A stretch of DNA of 64,000 bases, from NCBI RefSeq assembly GCF_004795035.1, contig NZ_SSBK01000004.1, forward strand, positions 1-64,000. The letters are read 5' to 3'. The notes below the pieces were generated by a model. It was not told the DNA's origin. It saw only the letters and a program-made list of their open reading frames with translations, and made no database searches. Below, piece by piece: positions 15,509 through 25,002 of the stretch (the first letter of the stretch is position 1; each line of letters starts with the position of its first letter). This DNA comes from Streptomyces sp. A0958 (GTDB taxonomy: Bacteria > Actinomycetota > Actinomycetes > Streptomycetales > Streptomycetaceae). Both the position numbers and the translations under genes were made by a program.

Positions 15509-16723
15509 ATGAACGGCAAGGTGACCACCACCCGGACGAAGCTGGAGAGGGGCCGCAGCGCGCTCGGGCCCGCCCTGGAACTGGTCCATACCGGACGCGC
15601 GCCCACGCGCGCCGTCCTCACCTCCGAGCTGGGCGTCACCCGGGCCACGGCGGGTGCGGTCGCGGCCGAGCTGGAGGCGCTCGGCCTGATCCGGGTCGAC
15701 TCCAGCCCCGGTTCGGCGGCGGGCTCCCAGGGCCGGCCCTCGCACCGGCTGGCCGTGCGGGAATCCGGCCCGGTGGCCGTCGCCGCCCAGGTGCACGCGG
15801 ACGGATTCCGCGCCGCGCTCGTCGGGCTCGGCGGCCGGCTCGTCGCGACCGCCCCCGGCTGCGTCACCGTCACCGCGGACCCCGCCCAGGTCATCGGCGA
15901 GGTCGTGGACGACTGCGCGCGGCTGCTGCGGGACAGCGGACTGCGGTGCGTCGGGGCCGGTCTCGCGGTGCCGTCCGCCGTCGCCGAACCGGAGGGCACC
16001 GCCCTCAATCCGCTCCACATCGCCTGGCCCGCCGGTGCCCCGGTCAGCGAGATCTTCGCCACATGCGTCCGCGAAGCGGGCATCGAGGGACCGGCGTTCA
16101 CCGGGAACGACGTCAACCTCGCCGCGCTCGCCGAACACCGGCACGGGGCCGGGCGCGAGGCCCAGCACCTGCTGTGCGTCGCCACCGGCCACCGCGGTGT
16201 GGGCGGCGCGCTCGTCCTGGACGGCCGCCTGCACACGGGGAGTTCGGGCCTCGCTCTGGAGGTCGGTCACCTCACGGTCAACGCCGAGGGCCGCCCCTGC
16301 CACTGCGGCGGCCGCGGTTGCCTGGACGTCGAGACCGATCCGCTCGCCTTCCTCACCGCCGCAGGGCGCACCCCCGGCCCCGAGGAATCCCTGCTCAAGC
16401 AGTCCGGCGACCTGCTGCGCAACGAGTACGAGGACGCCACGGTACGCAACGCCGCCGAGGAGCTGATCGACCGGCTCGGCCTCGGTCTCGCCGGTCTCGT
16501 CAACATCCTCAACCCGGACCGGATCATCCTCGGCGGGCTGCACCGCGCGCTGCTCGACGCCGACCCGGAGCGGCTGCGGGCCGTGGTGGCCGACCGCAGC
16601 CTGTGGGGGCGCAGCGGGAGCGTGCCGATCCTGCCCTGCACCCTCGACCACAACAGCCTGGTCGGGGCGGCGGAGCTGGCCTGGCAGCCGGTCCTGGACG
16701 ACCCGCTGGGCGCGCTCACCTGA
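15509..16723 (+). CDS. ROK family transcriptional regulator
   Basis: 404 residues from ATG 15509, with GGGAG upstream. Residues about 10-75 form a winged helix (LGPALELVHTGRAPTRAVLTSELGVTRATAGAVAAELEALGLI). A ROK sugar-binding domain follows, with GNDVNLAALAEHRHG, LEVGHLTV and the zinc motif CHCGGRGCLD. NagC/XylR-type ROK proteins repress sugar genes and release DNA on binding a sugar or sugar phosphate. It is divergent from the MFS transporter, with an inverted repeat at the transporter start, so the transporter is its probable target. It ends 3 bp before the convergent DUF4865 gene. Confidence 0.9.
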   Translation: MNGKVTTTRTKLERGRSALGPALELVHTGRAPTRAVLTSELGVTRATAGAVAAELEALGLIRVDSSPGSAAGSQGRPSHRLAVRESGPVAVAAQVHADGFRAALVGLGGRLVATAPGCVTVTADPAQVIGEVVDDCARLLRDSGLRCVGAGLAVPSAVAEPEGTALNPLHIAWPAGAPVSEIFATCVREAGIEGPAFTGNDVNLAALAEHRHGAGREAQHLLCVATGHRGVGGALVLDGRLHTGSSGLALEVGHLTVNAEGRPCHCGGRGCLDVETDPLAFLTAAGRTPGPEESLLKQSGDLLRNEYEDATVRNAAEELIDRLGLGLAGLVNILNPDRIILGGLHRALLDADPERLRAVVADRSLWGRSGSVPILPCTLDHNSLVGAAELAWQPVLDDPLGALT

Positions 16724-16726
16724 GGT

Positions 16727-17308
16727 CTACCACTGGCGTCCCGCCCCGAGCCGGTCCCGTTCCGGGCGGCTGATGTGCAGCACCTGGTACCGGTCGCCGG
16801 GCGCCTCGGGGGCGGGGTGGTCCCAGAGCGTGAAGTGCAGGAGTTCCCAGTGGCGGGGATCGGCGGCCAGGGCCGTGGCGACCGCGCCGGGGGCCTTCGC
16901 GAGCCGGCGGCTCTCCTCCAGGGCGGCTTCGACCGCGTCCGCCGGGGGCACCGAGGCGGGCGCGGGGGCGCGGTGGCGGGTGGCCGAGCGGGGGAGTGCG
17001 GTCCGCGCCGGGCCCTCCCCGTACGAGAGGCCCGTCCAGTGCTGCACCTGCGGGCGCCCGAAGTCCTGGACGATGCCCTGGAAGCCGGGGCCCCAGAGGA
17101 AGGCGTTCATGCCCTCGGGCCGGGTCCACAGATAGAAGGGGGCGTACTGGTTGACCGGCGAGTCCTCGCCGCGCTCCCGCATCAGATACGCCTTGAGGCC
17201 GAGCCCCGGGAAGTCGTCCAGGAGATGGCCCCTGGTCGCCACCCGGTGGCGGATGACGCCCATGTCGTAATCGGCCGGCAGGGTGATCTCGTACTGCATG
17301 GCATGCAT
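16727..17308 (-). CDS. DUF4865 family protein
   Basis: 193 residues from ATG 17308, with GAGGAG 7 nt upstream. The start MHAMQYEITLPADYDMGVIRHRV, the central APFYLWTRPEGMNAFLWG and the C-terminal VLHISRPERDRL fit DUF4865. Members are often next to TetR regulators and may be monooxygenase-like ferredoxin folds. It lies 10 nt after the TetR gene and is clearly cotranscribed with it. Function is unknown; expression is probably induced by the TetR ligand. Confidence 0.8.
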   Translation of the reverse strand: MHAMQYEITLPADYDMGVIRHRVATRGHLLDDFPGLGLKAYLMRERGEDSPVNQYAPFYLWTRPEGMNAFLWGPGFQGIVQDFGRPQVQHWTGLSYGEGPARTALPRSATRHRAPAPASVPPADAVEAALEESRRLAKAPGAVATALAADPRHWELLHFTLWDHPAPEAPGDRYQVLHISRPERDRLGAGRQW

Positions 17309-17318
17309 CGGGGGCTCC

Positions 17319-17927
17319 TCAGGACGCGGGGTGGTGGGAGACAACGGCATCGGTGTGCCGGGCTGTGCCGGCGGGTGGGGCCAGGAGGGTGAGCAGGCCG
17401 CGCACGCCCGCGTCGAAGGCGTCCGCCGAGCCCGCGGCGCGGGCCAGCACATAGCCGCCCTGGACCGTCGCGACGATCGACGCCGCGATGTCGTCGGGTG
17501 CGATGCCGGGGGTGAACTCGCCCCGGTCCAGACCCTCCCGGACGATCGTGGCGAGCCGTTCGCGCAGCCAGGTGATCGTCTCGGCCACCGGCGCCCGCAG
17601 CGCGTCGCTCGCGACGACCTCCGGGTCCATCGTCAGCCGCCCCACCGGGCAGCCGCGCAGGACATCGCGCTCACGCAGCAGGTAGCCCGAGATCCGCTCG
17701 TACGCCGACCCCGGCGCGTCGAGCACCCGGCCCGCCGTCTCCCGCATCTCCTCGGCCGTACGGCGGATGGCGGCGAGCGCCAGGTCGGGCTTGCCGGCGA
17801 AGTGGTGGTACATGCTGCCCTGGCCCGCACCCGCGTGCTGCTGGATGGCCTTGGGGCTCGTACCCACATATCCGCGCTCCCACAGGAGCTCCCGAGTGGC
17901 TTCGATCAGACGGTCCGGAGTGCTCAT
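17319..17927 (-). CDS. TetR family transcriptional regulator
   Basis: 202 residues from ATG 17927; an upstream GTG at 17942 lies within the operator and is less likely. N-terminal HTH: RLIEATRELLWERGYVGTSPKAIQQHAGAGQGSMYHHFAGKPDLA. The C-terminal domain contains RGCPVGRLTMDPEV, typical of the YxaF/LmrA-like branch. TACACT (minus strand, 17939-17934) lies 6 nt before the ATG, so the transcript is probably leaderless. A palindrome (17936-17955) overlaps that -10. This is classical autorepression of a regulator/DUF4865 operon. Confidence 0.9.
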   Translation of the reverse strand: MSTPDRLIEATRELLWERGYVGTSPKAIQQHAGAGQGSMYHHFAGKPDLALAAIRRTAEEMRETAGRVLDAPGSAYERISGYLLRERDVLRGCPVGRLTMDPEVVASDALRAPVAETITWLRERLATIVREGLDRGEFTPGIAPDDIAASIVATVQGGYVLARAAGSADAFDAGVRGLLTLLAPPAGTARHTDAVVSHHPAS

Positions 17928-17935
17928 GCGAGGAG

Positions 17936-17955
17936 TGTACATACTAGTAGGTACA
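17936..17955. promoter_or_regulatory. TetR operator TGTACATACTAGTAGGTACA
   Basis: A 20-bp inverted repeat with one mismatched pair (A17941/G17950) and the central TACTAGTA found in several TetR-family operators. It overlaps the -10 element of the regulator gene and lies 8 bp from its start codon. Confidence 0.8.
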
Positions 17956-18079
17956 GAAAGGGGCGACAGCGGTACTCCCGGCGCGGTACGCGTGGCGCCG
18001 CCCGCCGTACGACGCTTCTCAGCCTGTCGCGGCTAGGGGGTGAGGGGCGGTGCCGGGTGACCGGGGGGCGTGACGGACC

Positions 18080-18113
18080 GGAGCGGGGCGCCCCCGTGGG
18101 GATGCCCCGCTCC
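18080..18113. terminator. Terminator downstream of the anti-sigma-type ATPase gene
   Basis: A 10-bp stem: GGAGCGGGGC (18080-18089) pairs with GCCCCGCTCC (18104-18113). It lies 8 bp past the stop of the minus-strand gene. Confidence 0.65.
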
Positions 18114-18120
18114 CGTCGCG

Positions 18121-18639
18121 TCAGCCCATCGCGGCCGACCGGGCCGTCGAGGGTGGCGCCCCCTCCGGCATCGCGAGCACGCTCAGGTCGAACGGCCCGT
18201 CGGTCGTCGCCCCGTACAGCAGATGCGACGGCTGTACGAGCCGGGACGGCGTGGGAAGCGTGAACCAGACGACCTTCCCCGCCCCGTCCCGGGGGCGGAC
18301 GCCCCAGCTCTCGCTGACCGCGGCGATCAGTGCGAGTCCGCGCCCCGACGTGCTGGAGTCGTCGGCCTCGCGCACGGTCGGCATCCGTGGGTCGTGGTCA
18401 TGGACGGACACCGTCAGCCGTTCGAGCAGCAACTCGATCTCGACGGTGCAGGATTTGTCCGGCTGTGCGTGCCGGTGGACGTTGGTCAGGAGTTCGGTGA
18501 CGCCCAGCGCTGTCTGGTCGATCAGAGAATCGAGATGCCAGTAGCGCAGCTGCGCCGAGATGATTCTGCGGACCTGACCGATCCGCGACGGCAGGGCTTG
18601 GAGCTCCACCGTGCAGTGCCTGCTTGGCTCGCTGATCAC
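18121..18639 (-). CDS. ATP-binding protein, anti-sigma-factor kinase-like (HATPase_c_2)
   Basis: 172 residues from GTG 18639, with GGGGAG 8 nt upstream; the frame continues to 18771 without a better ribosome site. The core GVTELLTNVHRHAQ is the N box, then VSVHDHDPRMPTV, and GRGLALIAAVSESWGV is the G box of the GHKL fold in RsbW/SpoIIAB-type proteins. Streptomyces have dozens of these single-domain ATPases, which act as anti-sigma factors or modulators in stress and development. The partner is not adjacent. The C-terminal extension of about 45 residues is low in recognisable features. Confidence 0.85.
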   Translation of the reverse strand: MISEPSRHCTVELQALPSRIGQVRRIISAQLRYWHLDSLIDQTALGVTELLTNVHRHAQPDKSCTVEIELLLERLTVSVHDHDPRMPTVREADDSSTSGRGLALIAAVSESWGVRPRDGAGKVVWFTLPTPSRLVQPSHLLYGATTDGPFDLSVLAMPEGAPPSTARSAAMG

Positions 18640-18826
18640 GGCTGCGACTCCCCGAAATAGGTCCGGAAGAAGACGAAGGGACGGATTCGGCAGATGGCTC
18701 GCTGCTGAGTCCGGGCCGGCGGTCTGGGTCACAGTGTGACCGCCGGTACACCATGAGTGACGTGACTCCAATGTCGCTCAGGGCCCACCGCTCCGCAACT
18801 CGCGGTTTCCCCACCGCGCCGCCGCG

Positions 18827-19144
18827 TCAGCCCCGGCGGCCCCCCGCGCTGTACAGCGCCTCCAGGAACCGGTGCGCGGGTGCCGTGTCACCGGGCTTGC
18901 CGTCGGGCTGCCGCATCGTCAGCCGGTACCGCGTCCCGTTGACCCGCGCCACCGTCGCGTCCGCCCCCGCGAACCACGGTCTGCCCGCGCTCACCGTGCC
19001 CACCGGCGCGCTGTCGATCTCCCGCCCGTAACTCGTCAAGAGGGCCACCCGGCCGTCCTTGACGGTCACCTGTCCGGCCCTGGTGACCGAGCGCGCCCAT
19101 CGGTCGATGCGTACGCCCGTCGCGCTGAACTCCGTTTCGGACAT
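18827..19144 (-). CDS. Hypothetical protein
   Basis: 105 residues from ATG 19144, with GGGGGCGAAGGGG upstream. The sequence is beta-rich: VRIDRWARSVTRAGQVTVKDGRVALLTSYGREIDSAPVGTVSA, then ATVARVNGTRYRLTM, and a C-terminal helix FLEALYSAGG. This could be a small PH-like or SH3-like barrel. There is no signal peptide or membrane helix. It is conserved-looking but I cannot assign a function. It is divergent from the cysteine desulfhydrase. Confidence 0.65.
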   Translation of the reverse strand: MSETEFSATGVRIDRWARSVTRAGQVTVKDGRVALLTSYGREIDSAPVGTVSAGRPWFAGADATVARVNGTRYRLTMRQPDGKPGDTAPAHRFLEALYSAGGRRG

Positions 19145-19371
19145 GGCCCCTTCGCCCCCTTCGACATGCCTCTGAGACGAAGTGTGCCCATCCCGCGCCC
19201 TGTGCACCAGAGCGGGGCGGTACGTGAACGGCGCATTCCGGCCGAGCGGCACCGCCGGCGCCCGCCCATGACACCAAGGCAGGGCTATGGACCATCAAAG
19301 TCAACGTTTGCGCAGGTGGGGGGCTTATCGTGGGCCCCGCCGAGACCGGTCGTACAAGGAGAAGCGCGCAG

Positions 19372-20508
19372 ATGGACACCAGTGAGCACAAGCACGACGA
19401 CAAAGCCGCGGCGACCGTGGACATCGACCGTTCCGACCCGGCCTACCGCGGCTGGCTCAAGGAGGCCGTCCGCAAGGTCCAGGCCGACGCCAACCGCTCC
19501 GCCGACACCCATCTGCTGCGCTTCCCGCTGCCGGAGACCTGGGGCATCGACCTCTACCTCAAGGACGAGTCCACGCACCCCACGGGCAGCCTCAAGCACC
19601 GGCTGGCGCGTTCGCTGTTCCTCTACGGGCTCTGCAACGGCTGGATTCGGCCCGGCAAGCCGGTCATCGAGGCGTCGAGCGGGTCCACCGCCGTCTCGGA
19701 GGCGTACTTCGCCAAGCTGATCGGGGTGCCGTTCATCGCGGTGATGCCCCGGACCACCAGCCCGGAGAAGTGCCGGCTCATCGAATTCCACGGCGGGCGC
19801 TGTCACTTCGTAGAGGACTCGCGTCGGATTTACGAGGAGTCCGCACGGCTCGCCGCGGAGACCGGCGGCCACTACATGGACCAGTTCACCTACGCCGAGC
19901 GGGCCACCGACTGGCGGGGCAACAACAACATCGCGGAGTCGATCTACCAGCAGCTGCGGCTCGAACGGTACCCCGAGCCCACCTGGATCGTCGCCACCGC
20001 CGGCACCGGCGGCACATCGGCGACCATCGCCCGCTACGTGCACTACATGCAGCACGACACCAGGATCTGTGTGCCGGACCCGGAGAACTCGTGCTTCTTC
20101 GACGGCTGGACCAACCACGACCCGCTGGCCGGCAGCGACCGGGGCTCGCGCATCGAGGGCATCGGCCGGCCGCGCATGGAACCCAGCTTCGTGCCCGGCG
20201 CCATCGACCGGATGATGAAGGTCCCGGACGCGGCGAGCGTCGCGGCCGTGCGCGCCCTGGAGCGGGCCATCGGGCGCAAGGCGGGCGGCTCGACCGGCAC
20301 CGGGCTGTGGAGCGCGTTCAAACTGGTCGCCGAGATGGTCGCCCGGGGCGACAGGGGCAGCGTCGTCACGCTGATCTGCGACCCCGGCGACCGCTACCTC
20401 GACAAGTACTACTCCGACTCCTGGCTGGCCGCGCAGGGCCTGGACATCGCCCCGTACACCCGGACCATCGACCACTTCCTCGTCACCGGCGCCTGGCCGG
20501 AAGCCTGA
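19372..20508 (+). CDS. cds1: PLP-dependent cysteine synthase-like enzyme, L-cysteine desulfhydrase Cds1-like
   Basis: 378 residues from ATG 19372, with AAGGAGAA upstream. PLP Lys75 lies in [25 protein letters not shown] is the substrate/phosphate loop, and [15 protein letters not shown] is the PLP phosphate-binding Gly-rich loop. The sequence follows the Mycobacterium Cds1 (Rv3684) group: an N-terminal acidic/Lys-rich segment, then the cysteine-synthase fold. Cds1 degrades L-cysteine to H2S, pyruvate and ammonia. The assignment to desulfhydrase rather than synthase rests on overall resemblance. It stands alone; the convergent SRPBCC gene begins 9 bp after its stop. Confidence 0.82.
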   Translation: MDTSEHKHDDKAAATVDIDRSDPAYRGWLKEAVRKVQADANRSADTHLLRFPLPETWGIDLYLKDESTHPTGSLKHRLARSLFLYGLCNGWIRPGKPVIEASSGSTAVSEAYFAKLIGVPFIAVMPRTTSPEKCRLIEFHGGRCHFVEDSRRIYEESARLAAETGGHYMDQFTYAERATDWRGNNNIAESIYQQLRLERYPEPTWIVATAGTGGTSATIARYVHYMQHDTRICVPDPENSCFFDGWTNHDPLAGSDRGSRIEGIGRPRMEPSFVPGAIDRMMKVPDAASVAAVRALERAIGRKAGGSTGTGLWSAFKLVAEMVARGDRGSVVTLICDPGDRYLDKYYSDSWLAAQGLDIAPYTRTIDHFLVTGAWPEA

Positions 20509-20517
20509 CAGCGGTGG

Positions 20518-21003
20518 TCAGGCGGGCGCCGCCGTCAGCCGCCGGTCCAGGTTGCGCACCGCGTCCCGGAACGAGCGGCCCACCGGCCCGCGGGCCCGCC
20601 GCAGGATGAACCGGAACAGCGGCGAGCCGTCGGCGGCGAAGGTCCACCGCACCCGCGTGCCGCTGCCGGCGGGGGTCAGCCGCCACTCCTCCACCAGCGC
20701 TTTCATCCCGGGGGCGGTGGTGGTGGTGGTGTCGACCCGGTACGCGTACCGCTCGCCGGGCTCCGTCGCGAGGACCGTCTCGCGGAACACGACCCCGCCC
20801 CGCAGCCGCACCTCACGCCCCGCGCCCGCCCCCACGGGCACGGCGGCCGTCACCGCGGTGAACCAGCCCGGCCAGCCCTCGACGTCGTCGGCCAGCGCCC
20901 GGTACACGACGTCCGGGGGAGCGGACACCTCGGCGGCGAAAACCAGCCGCACCGGAGCGGTCTCGGCGAAGCCGAGGTTCTCGGAGCGAAGACGATGTGC
21001 CAT
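20518..21003 (-). CDS. SRPBCC family protein (polyketide cyclase/START-like)
   Basis: 161 residues from ATG 21003, with GGGAGG 8 nt upstream. The fold is indicated by VFAAEVSAPPDVVYRALADDVEGWPGWFTAV at the N-terminus, several strands, and the long C-terminal helix RSFRDAVRNLDRRL. These helix-grip proteins bind hydrophobic ligands; most stand-alone members are uncharacterised. A second SRPBCC gene follows upstream in the same direction (21107), so the two may be functionally linked. Confidence 0.8.
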   Translation of the reverse strand: MAHRLRSENLGFAETAPVRLVFAAEVSAPPDVVYRALADDVEGWPGWFTAVTAAVPVGAGAGREVRLRGGVVFRETVLATEPGERYAYRVDTTTTTAPGMKALVEEWRLTPAGSGTRVRWTFAADGSPLFRFILRRARGPVGRSFRDAVRNLDRRLTAAPA

Positions 21004-21106
21004 GGATCGCACCTCCCGTACGGTCGGCGGCAACGGGGCCGCGCACACCATAGCTGGCAGGCCGTCAGATGTCCGTACCCGTACCGGAGGAACACCGGCC
21101 GTCGCC

Positions 21107-21559
21107 TCAGCCGTACCGCCGGCCCGGCCGGTCCAGTACGGAGTCGAGCACCCGGCCGAAGACCCGGCGGCCCGCACCGGCGATCACCGGGTCGGCCCAG
21201 CGCGGCAGCAGCCGCACGCTCAGCTCCTCCACCCACACCACATGGGAGCCGGCCCGGTTCGGATACACATCGATCGACGCCCGGCCCAGCACCACCCGGC
21301 CGCGCTTCTCCAGCCGGCACAAGCCCGCCCGGCCCCCGGCCGGCGGCGACCAGCGGACCACTTCCATCGGATCGTCGAACGCCAGCGGCCCCACTCCGGT
21401 GCGCGCCACGAACACCGTCCCGACCCGGGTCGGCAGCCCCGTCGGCACCATGATCGTCGTCAGCGGCACCTGCGCGGCATGCCGTTCCCAGTCCGTCACC
21501 CGGCGCCAGGACTCGGTTGCGGGCAACGGGGTGAAACGCTCGATCCGGAAGACTGCCAC
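21107..21559 (-). CDS. SRPBCC family protein
   Basis: 150 residues from GTG 21559. It begins MAVFRIERFTPLPATESWRRVTDWERHAAQVPLT, the START-like opening, and ends with the helix AGRRVFGRVLDSVLDR. TAGGAT (minus strand, 21571-21566) lies exactly 6 nt before the GTG and would double as a -10 for a leaderless transcript. It shares orientation with the SRPBCC gene at 20518-21003, with a 103-bp gap. Ligand unknown. Confidence 0.75.
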   Translation of the reverse strand: MAVFRIERFTPLPATESWRRVTDWERHAAQVPLTTIMVPTGLPTRVGTVFVARTGVGPLAFDDPMEVVRWSPPAGGRAGLCRLEKRGRVVLGRASIDVYPNRAGSHVVWVEELSVRLLPRWADPVIAGAGRRVFGRVLDSVLDRPGRRYG

Positions 21560-21612
21560 ACCACGATCCTAGGCCGTGACCGGTCCGTCGCGAGCGGAGC
21601 GGAACCAGGGCC

Positions 21613-22455
21613 TCAGCCCTCGGCGGGCTCCTCGCCCCCGCCCCGGCCCGCGACCAGCAGACCGGGCAGATGCTCCTCGATCTCCTCGCGGGCGCCCGCG
21701 GACAGGCCCGCGTCCGTGACGAGCGTGCTCACCTGGTCCAGCGCGGCGAAGGAGCTCAGCCCCACCGTCCCCCACTTCGTGTGGTCGGCGACCACCACCA
21801 CCCGCCGCGCCGACTGCACGAACCGGCGGTTCGTCTCCGCCTCCGCGAGGTTCGGCGTGGACAGCCCCGCCTCCACCGAGATCCCGTGGACACCGAGGAA
21901 GAGCACATCGAAGTGGAGCGAGGCGATCGCCCGGTCCGCGACCGGTCCGACCAGCGAGTCGGACGGCGTACGCACCCCACCGGTGAGCACGACCGTCGCC
22001 GCCCCCGGCCGGCCGGCCGGCGCACCCGGCCGCTGCGCCGCATGGAACACATCGGCGACCCGCACCGAATTCGTCACCACCGTCAGGTCCGGCACGTCCA
22101 GCAGATGCTGGGCCAGCGCATACGTCGTGGTGCCGCCGGACAGGGCGATCGCACTGCCGGGCACGGCCATCGCGGCCGCCGCCCGCGCGATGTCCTCCTT
22201 GGCGGTCAGCTCCAGCGTCGACTTCGCCTCGAAACCGGGCTCGTGCGTGCTCGCCTCGACCACCGGCACGGCACCGCCGTGCACCTTCTCGATCACACCC
22301 TGCCGGGCCAGGGCGTCCAGATCCCGGCGCACGGTCATGTCGGAGACGTTCAGCCTCCGCGTCAGCTCGTTGACCCGCACCCCGCCGCGCCGGCGCACCT
22401 CGTCGAGGATCAGCGCACGCCGCTGCTCCGCGAGCAGATTCTGATTCTCGCTCAA
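21613..22455 (-). CDS. DeoR/GlpR family transcriptional regulator
   Basis: 280 residues from TTG 22455, with AAGGGCGAGG upstream; the family usually begins SENQNLLAEQR, as here. N-terminal DeoR helix-turn-helix: RRRGGVRVNELTRRLNVSDMTVRRDLDALARQGVIEKVHGGAV. C-terminal sensor domain: ALSGGTTTYALAQHL (phosphosugar-binding loop), LTGGVRTPSDSLVGP, VFLGVHGISVEAGLSTPN and VVADHTKWG. DeoR proteins repress sugar catabolic genes and respond to phosphorylated sugars. No sugar operon is adjacent. Confidence 0.92.
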   Translation of the reverse strand: MSENQNLLAEQRRALILDEVRRRGGVRVNELTRRLNVSDMTVRRDLDALARQGVIEKVHGGAVPVVEASTHEPGFEAKSTLELTAKEDIARAAAAMAVPGSAIALSGGTTTYALAQHLLDVPDLTVVTNSVRVADVFHAAQRPGAPAGRPGAATVVLTGGVRTPSDSLVGPVADRAIASLHFDVLFLGVHGISVEAGLSTPNLAEAETNRRFVQSARRVVVVADHTKWGTVGLSSFAALDQVSTLVTDAGLSAGAREEIEEHLPGLLVAGRGGGEEPAEG

Positions 22456-22638
22456 GCCGGGCCTCGCCCTTCCCTCTGGCCGTACAGGAGTCCGTATCGA
22501 CGGAGTCATCCTGCCACGCGGTGTCGCGGGCCGTCGCACGGGGGAGATTCGCTGGGAAGGACCCGCGGCCACCCGTGCCCGGCCGCGATCGCGGTGACCG
22601 GGCATCAGCCGCCTTTCCCCTGCGAGAGCGAGTCGCCC

Positions 22639-25002
22639 GTGCCACCTCCCACTGCATCCCCGCGTACCACCGGGCCCGCGCTGGAATTACTGGTCCACGG
22701 GGTCGGCGGCACCACCCCCCAGGAAATGCTCGTCGACCCGCGCACGGTGAGGGTCACCGGGGACACCACCGCGGCCATCTACCGGCGCTCCGCCGACGTC
22801 GACGCCGAACAGCACCCCGAACGCTACCGCGAGGAGCCCATCGCCGAGGCCTACTGCTGGTCCAACCTCACCTCCGGCAACGGCTCCCGCGCGCTGTGGC
22901 TGCTGCTGCTCCCCTTCATGGTGATCAACCTCGCCCACTGGATGCGCCCCACCGCCCGGCGCCGCCCCCGCGCGATCCGGCTGTACGGCGTCCTCGTACG
23001 GCTCATCGCGCTCAGCCTCACCGTGCTGCTGACCGCCGCCGCCTGCGAAGTCGCCCTCGACCTCACCGCCTGGCAGTGCGCCGGCGTGCCCGACTGCTCC
23101 GACCAGCGCTCGTGGCTGGGGTTCCTCTCCGCCGCGCAAGGAGGCTGGTGGTCCCAGCCCGGCCGCCGCCTCGCCTTGGCCGCGCTGGTGCCGACCGCGC
23201 TGGTCGGGCTGCTCTGGTTCCTGTCCAACCGGACCTGGAGCGCCTACGAGTCCCAGCGGCCGCTGTCCGGGCCGGACCCCGACGACGAGGCACCGCCCCC
23301 GGAACCCGCGCGCCCCGCGCTGGGACGGCCGGGATTCTGGTACGGACGCCGGCTCGTCGCACGGCTGCGCGCCGCCCACACCGCCGCCGGCTTCCTGACC
23401 GTCACCGCCTGCGTCACCGGCGCCGCCGCCCGCCACGACCGCGCCGTCACCGGACCCGTCCCCGCGGTGTTCGGCCGGCTGATCGAGGCGGCGCTCGTCC
23501 TCGGCGCGATCGTCGTGCTCTGGGTGGTCTGCCGGCGGGGACGCAGCGAACGGCGCCTCGACAACCAGCTCGACCGGGCCGTCATCACCTGCCTTCCCGG
23601 CACCGCGCTCACCCTCCTCGTCCTCGCCGCCGTGCACGCCGCCTGGTCGCGCCCCGGCTGGACCTCCTCGGGCCCGCTCCCCCGCGACGTCACGTTCCAG
23701 GCGGTCACCCTCGCCCAGGGCACGCTGGTCGTCGTCCTCGCCGCGGTCTCCCTCGACCTGTACCGGCGCTGCCCCGAGCCGCGCACCGTGATGCGCGGCC
23801 TCGGCGGACCGGCCGTCGCGATGCTCGCGTGCGCGCTCGGCGGAGTGATGACCGGCGGAGTGGCCCAGCGCGTCGCCGACTGGCTCGACGGACCCGGCAG
23901 CCCGGGCATGGGGCGCAGCGCCCTCATAGAGGGGCCACCGGTCCTGCTCAGCTGGCAGGCCTCCGTCATCCCCGTCCTCCTCGCGCTGCTCCTGGTGCCG
24001 GGCATCGCGCTCGGCGTACGGACCTGGCTGACCGCCCGCCGGCTGGGACCGGTGATCGACGCGGAGTACGGGGAGACGTGCCCCGATCCGTCGCGGACCG
24101 AACGGATCGCCCGCATCCGGGCCACGGCCGCGCTCACCGACTCGGCGCCCGGCATGGTGGGCCTGGTCTCCGGCGCCACCCTGCTGCTGGGCGCGGCGGC
24201 CGTGGGCGGGGCCTGGGCCACCGGAGAGGTGCCGGGACTCGCCCTGGACGGCAGCGGCCCGTTCCTGGAATCGGTGGCCGACGCGGCCCAGTCCACCGGC
24301 TCCTGGCTCGTCGGCTTCGGCTTCCTCGTCTTCGTCGCCTGTGGCCGGCGCGCCTACCGCGACCCCTCCGCCCGGCGCACGATCGGCATCCTGTGGGACG
24401 TCGGCACGTTCTGGCCGCGCGCCGCCCACCCCTTCGCCCCGCCCTGCTACGCGGAACGCGCCGTTCCCGACCTGGCCTCCCGCATGTCCGGCTGGACCGC
24501 CCGCACCCGCGGCCGACTCGTCATCTCCGGCCACTCCCAGGGCAGCGTCCTGGCGGCATCCGCGGTCTGGCAGCTCCCCGCCCGGACCCGCGCCCAAGTC
24601 GCCCTGCTCACCTACGGATCACCGATCGAGCGCCTCTACGGGAGATGGTTCCCCGCCTACTTCGGGCCGGGGCAGCTCCACGGGCTGCACCGCTCGGTGC
24701 ACTGCTGGCGCAACCTGTGGCGGGCCACCGACCCGATCGGCGGCGAGATCAGGCTCGGTCGTGAATCCGGCCCCGAGGTGGACCGCGGCCCGCTCAAGGA
24801 CCCGCTGGTCTACGGCCGGACGCCCGAACACCCGCTGCCCGAGCCGGTGCTCGGCCACTCCGACTACCAGGCCGACCCCGTCTTCGCCGAGGAACGCACC
24901 GCGCTCCTGGAACGGCTCCACCCCGTCCTGCCCCACCAGGCGGACCCGCCGCGCGAGGACGTCAGGGCAGCTCCGGCAGGTCCTCCGGATACAGCAGAGT
25001 GA
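22639..25002 (+). CDS. Large integral membrane protein with an alpha/beta-hydrolase fold
   Basis: 787 residues from GTG 22639. The N-terminus [20 protein letters not shown] looks like the first strand and oxyanion loop of an alpha/beta hydrolase. The nucleophile motif [18 protein letters not shown] appears only near residue 633. About ten hydrophobic helices lie between, so the hydrolase domain is split by a large membrane insertion or the ends meet on the cytoplasmic side. A charged Pro-rich loop ([12 protein letters not shown]) is in the middle. It could be a lipase or esterase acting on membrane lipids; no substrate can be given. The last 41 bp overlap the convergent beta-helix/AAA gene. 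Its promoter must lie in the 183 bp shared with the divergent DeoR gene. Confidence 0.78.
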   Translation: MPPPTASPRTTGPALELLVHGVGGTTPQEMLVDPRTVRVTGDTTAAIYRRSADVDAEQHPERYREEPIAEAYCWSNLTSGNGSRALWLLLLPFMVINLAHWMRPTARRRPRAIRLYGVLVRLIALSLTVLLTAAACEVALDLTAWQCAGVPDCSDQRSWLGFLSAAQGGWWSQPGRRLALAALVPTALVGLLWFLSNRTWSAYESQRPLSGPDPDDEAPPPEPARPALGRPGFWYGRRLVARLRAAHTAAGFLTVTACVTGAAARHDRAVTGPVPAVFGRLIEAALVLGAIVVLWVVCRRGRSERRLDNQLDRAVITCLPGTALTLLVLAAVHAAWSRPGWTSSGPLPRDVTFQAVTLAQGTLVVVLAAVSLDLYRRCPEPRTVMRGLGGPAVAMLACALGGVMTGGVAQRVADWLDGPGSPGMGRSALIEGPPVLLSWQASVIPVLLALLLVPGIALGVRTWLTARRLGPVIDAEYGETCPDPSRTERIARIRATAALTDSAPGMVGLVSGATLLLGAAAVGGAWATGEVPGLALDGSGPFLESVADAAQSTGSWLVGFGFLVFVACGRRAYRDPSARRTIGILWDVGTFWPRAAHPFAPPCYAERAVPDLASRMSGWTARTRGRLVISGHSQGSVLAASAVWQLPARTRAQVALLTYGSPIERLYGRWFPAYFGPGQLHGLHRSVHCWRNLWRATDPIGGEIRLGRESGPEVDRGPLKDPLVYGRTPEHPLPEPVLGHSDYQADPVFAEERTALLERLHPVLPHQADPPREDVRAAPAGPPDTAE

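Noticed and set aside
21670..22638. In-frame upstream extension of the membrane hydrolase gene
   Set aside because: It is antisense to the DeoR regulator; the real start is GTG 22639, where the hydrolase-like sequence begins.
22687..24597. 636-codon minus-strand frame
   Set aside because: Antisense to the membrane hydrolase gene; low-complexity Gly/Ala/Arg/Glu translation with no motifs or plausible membrane helices.
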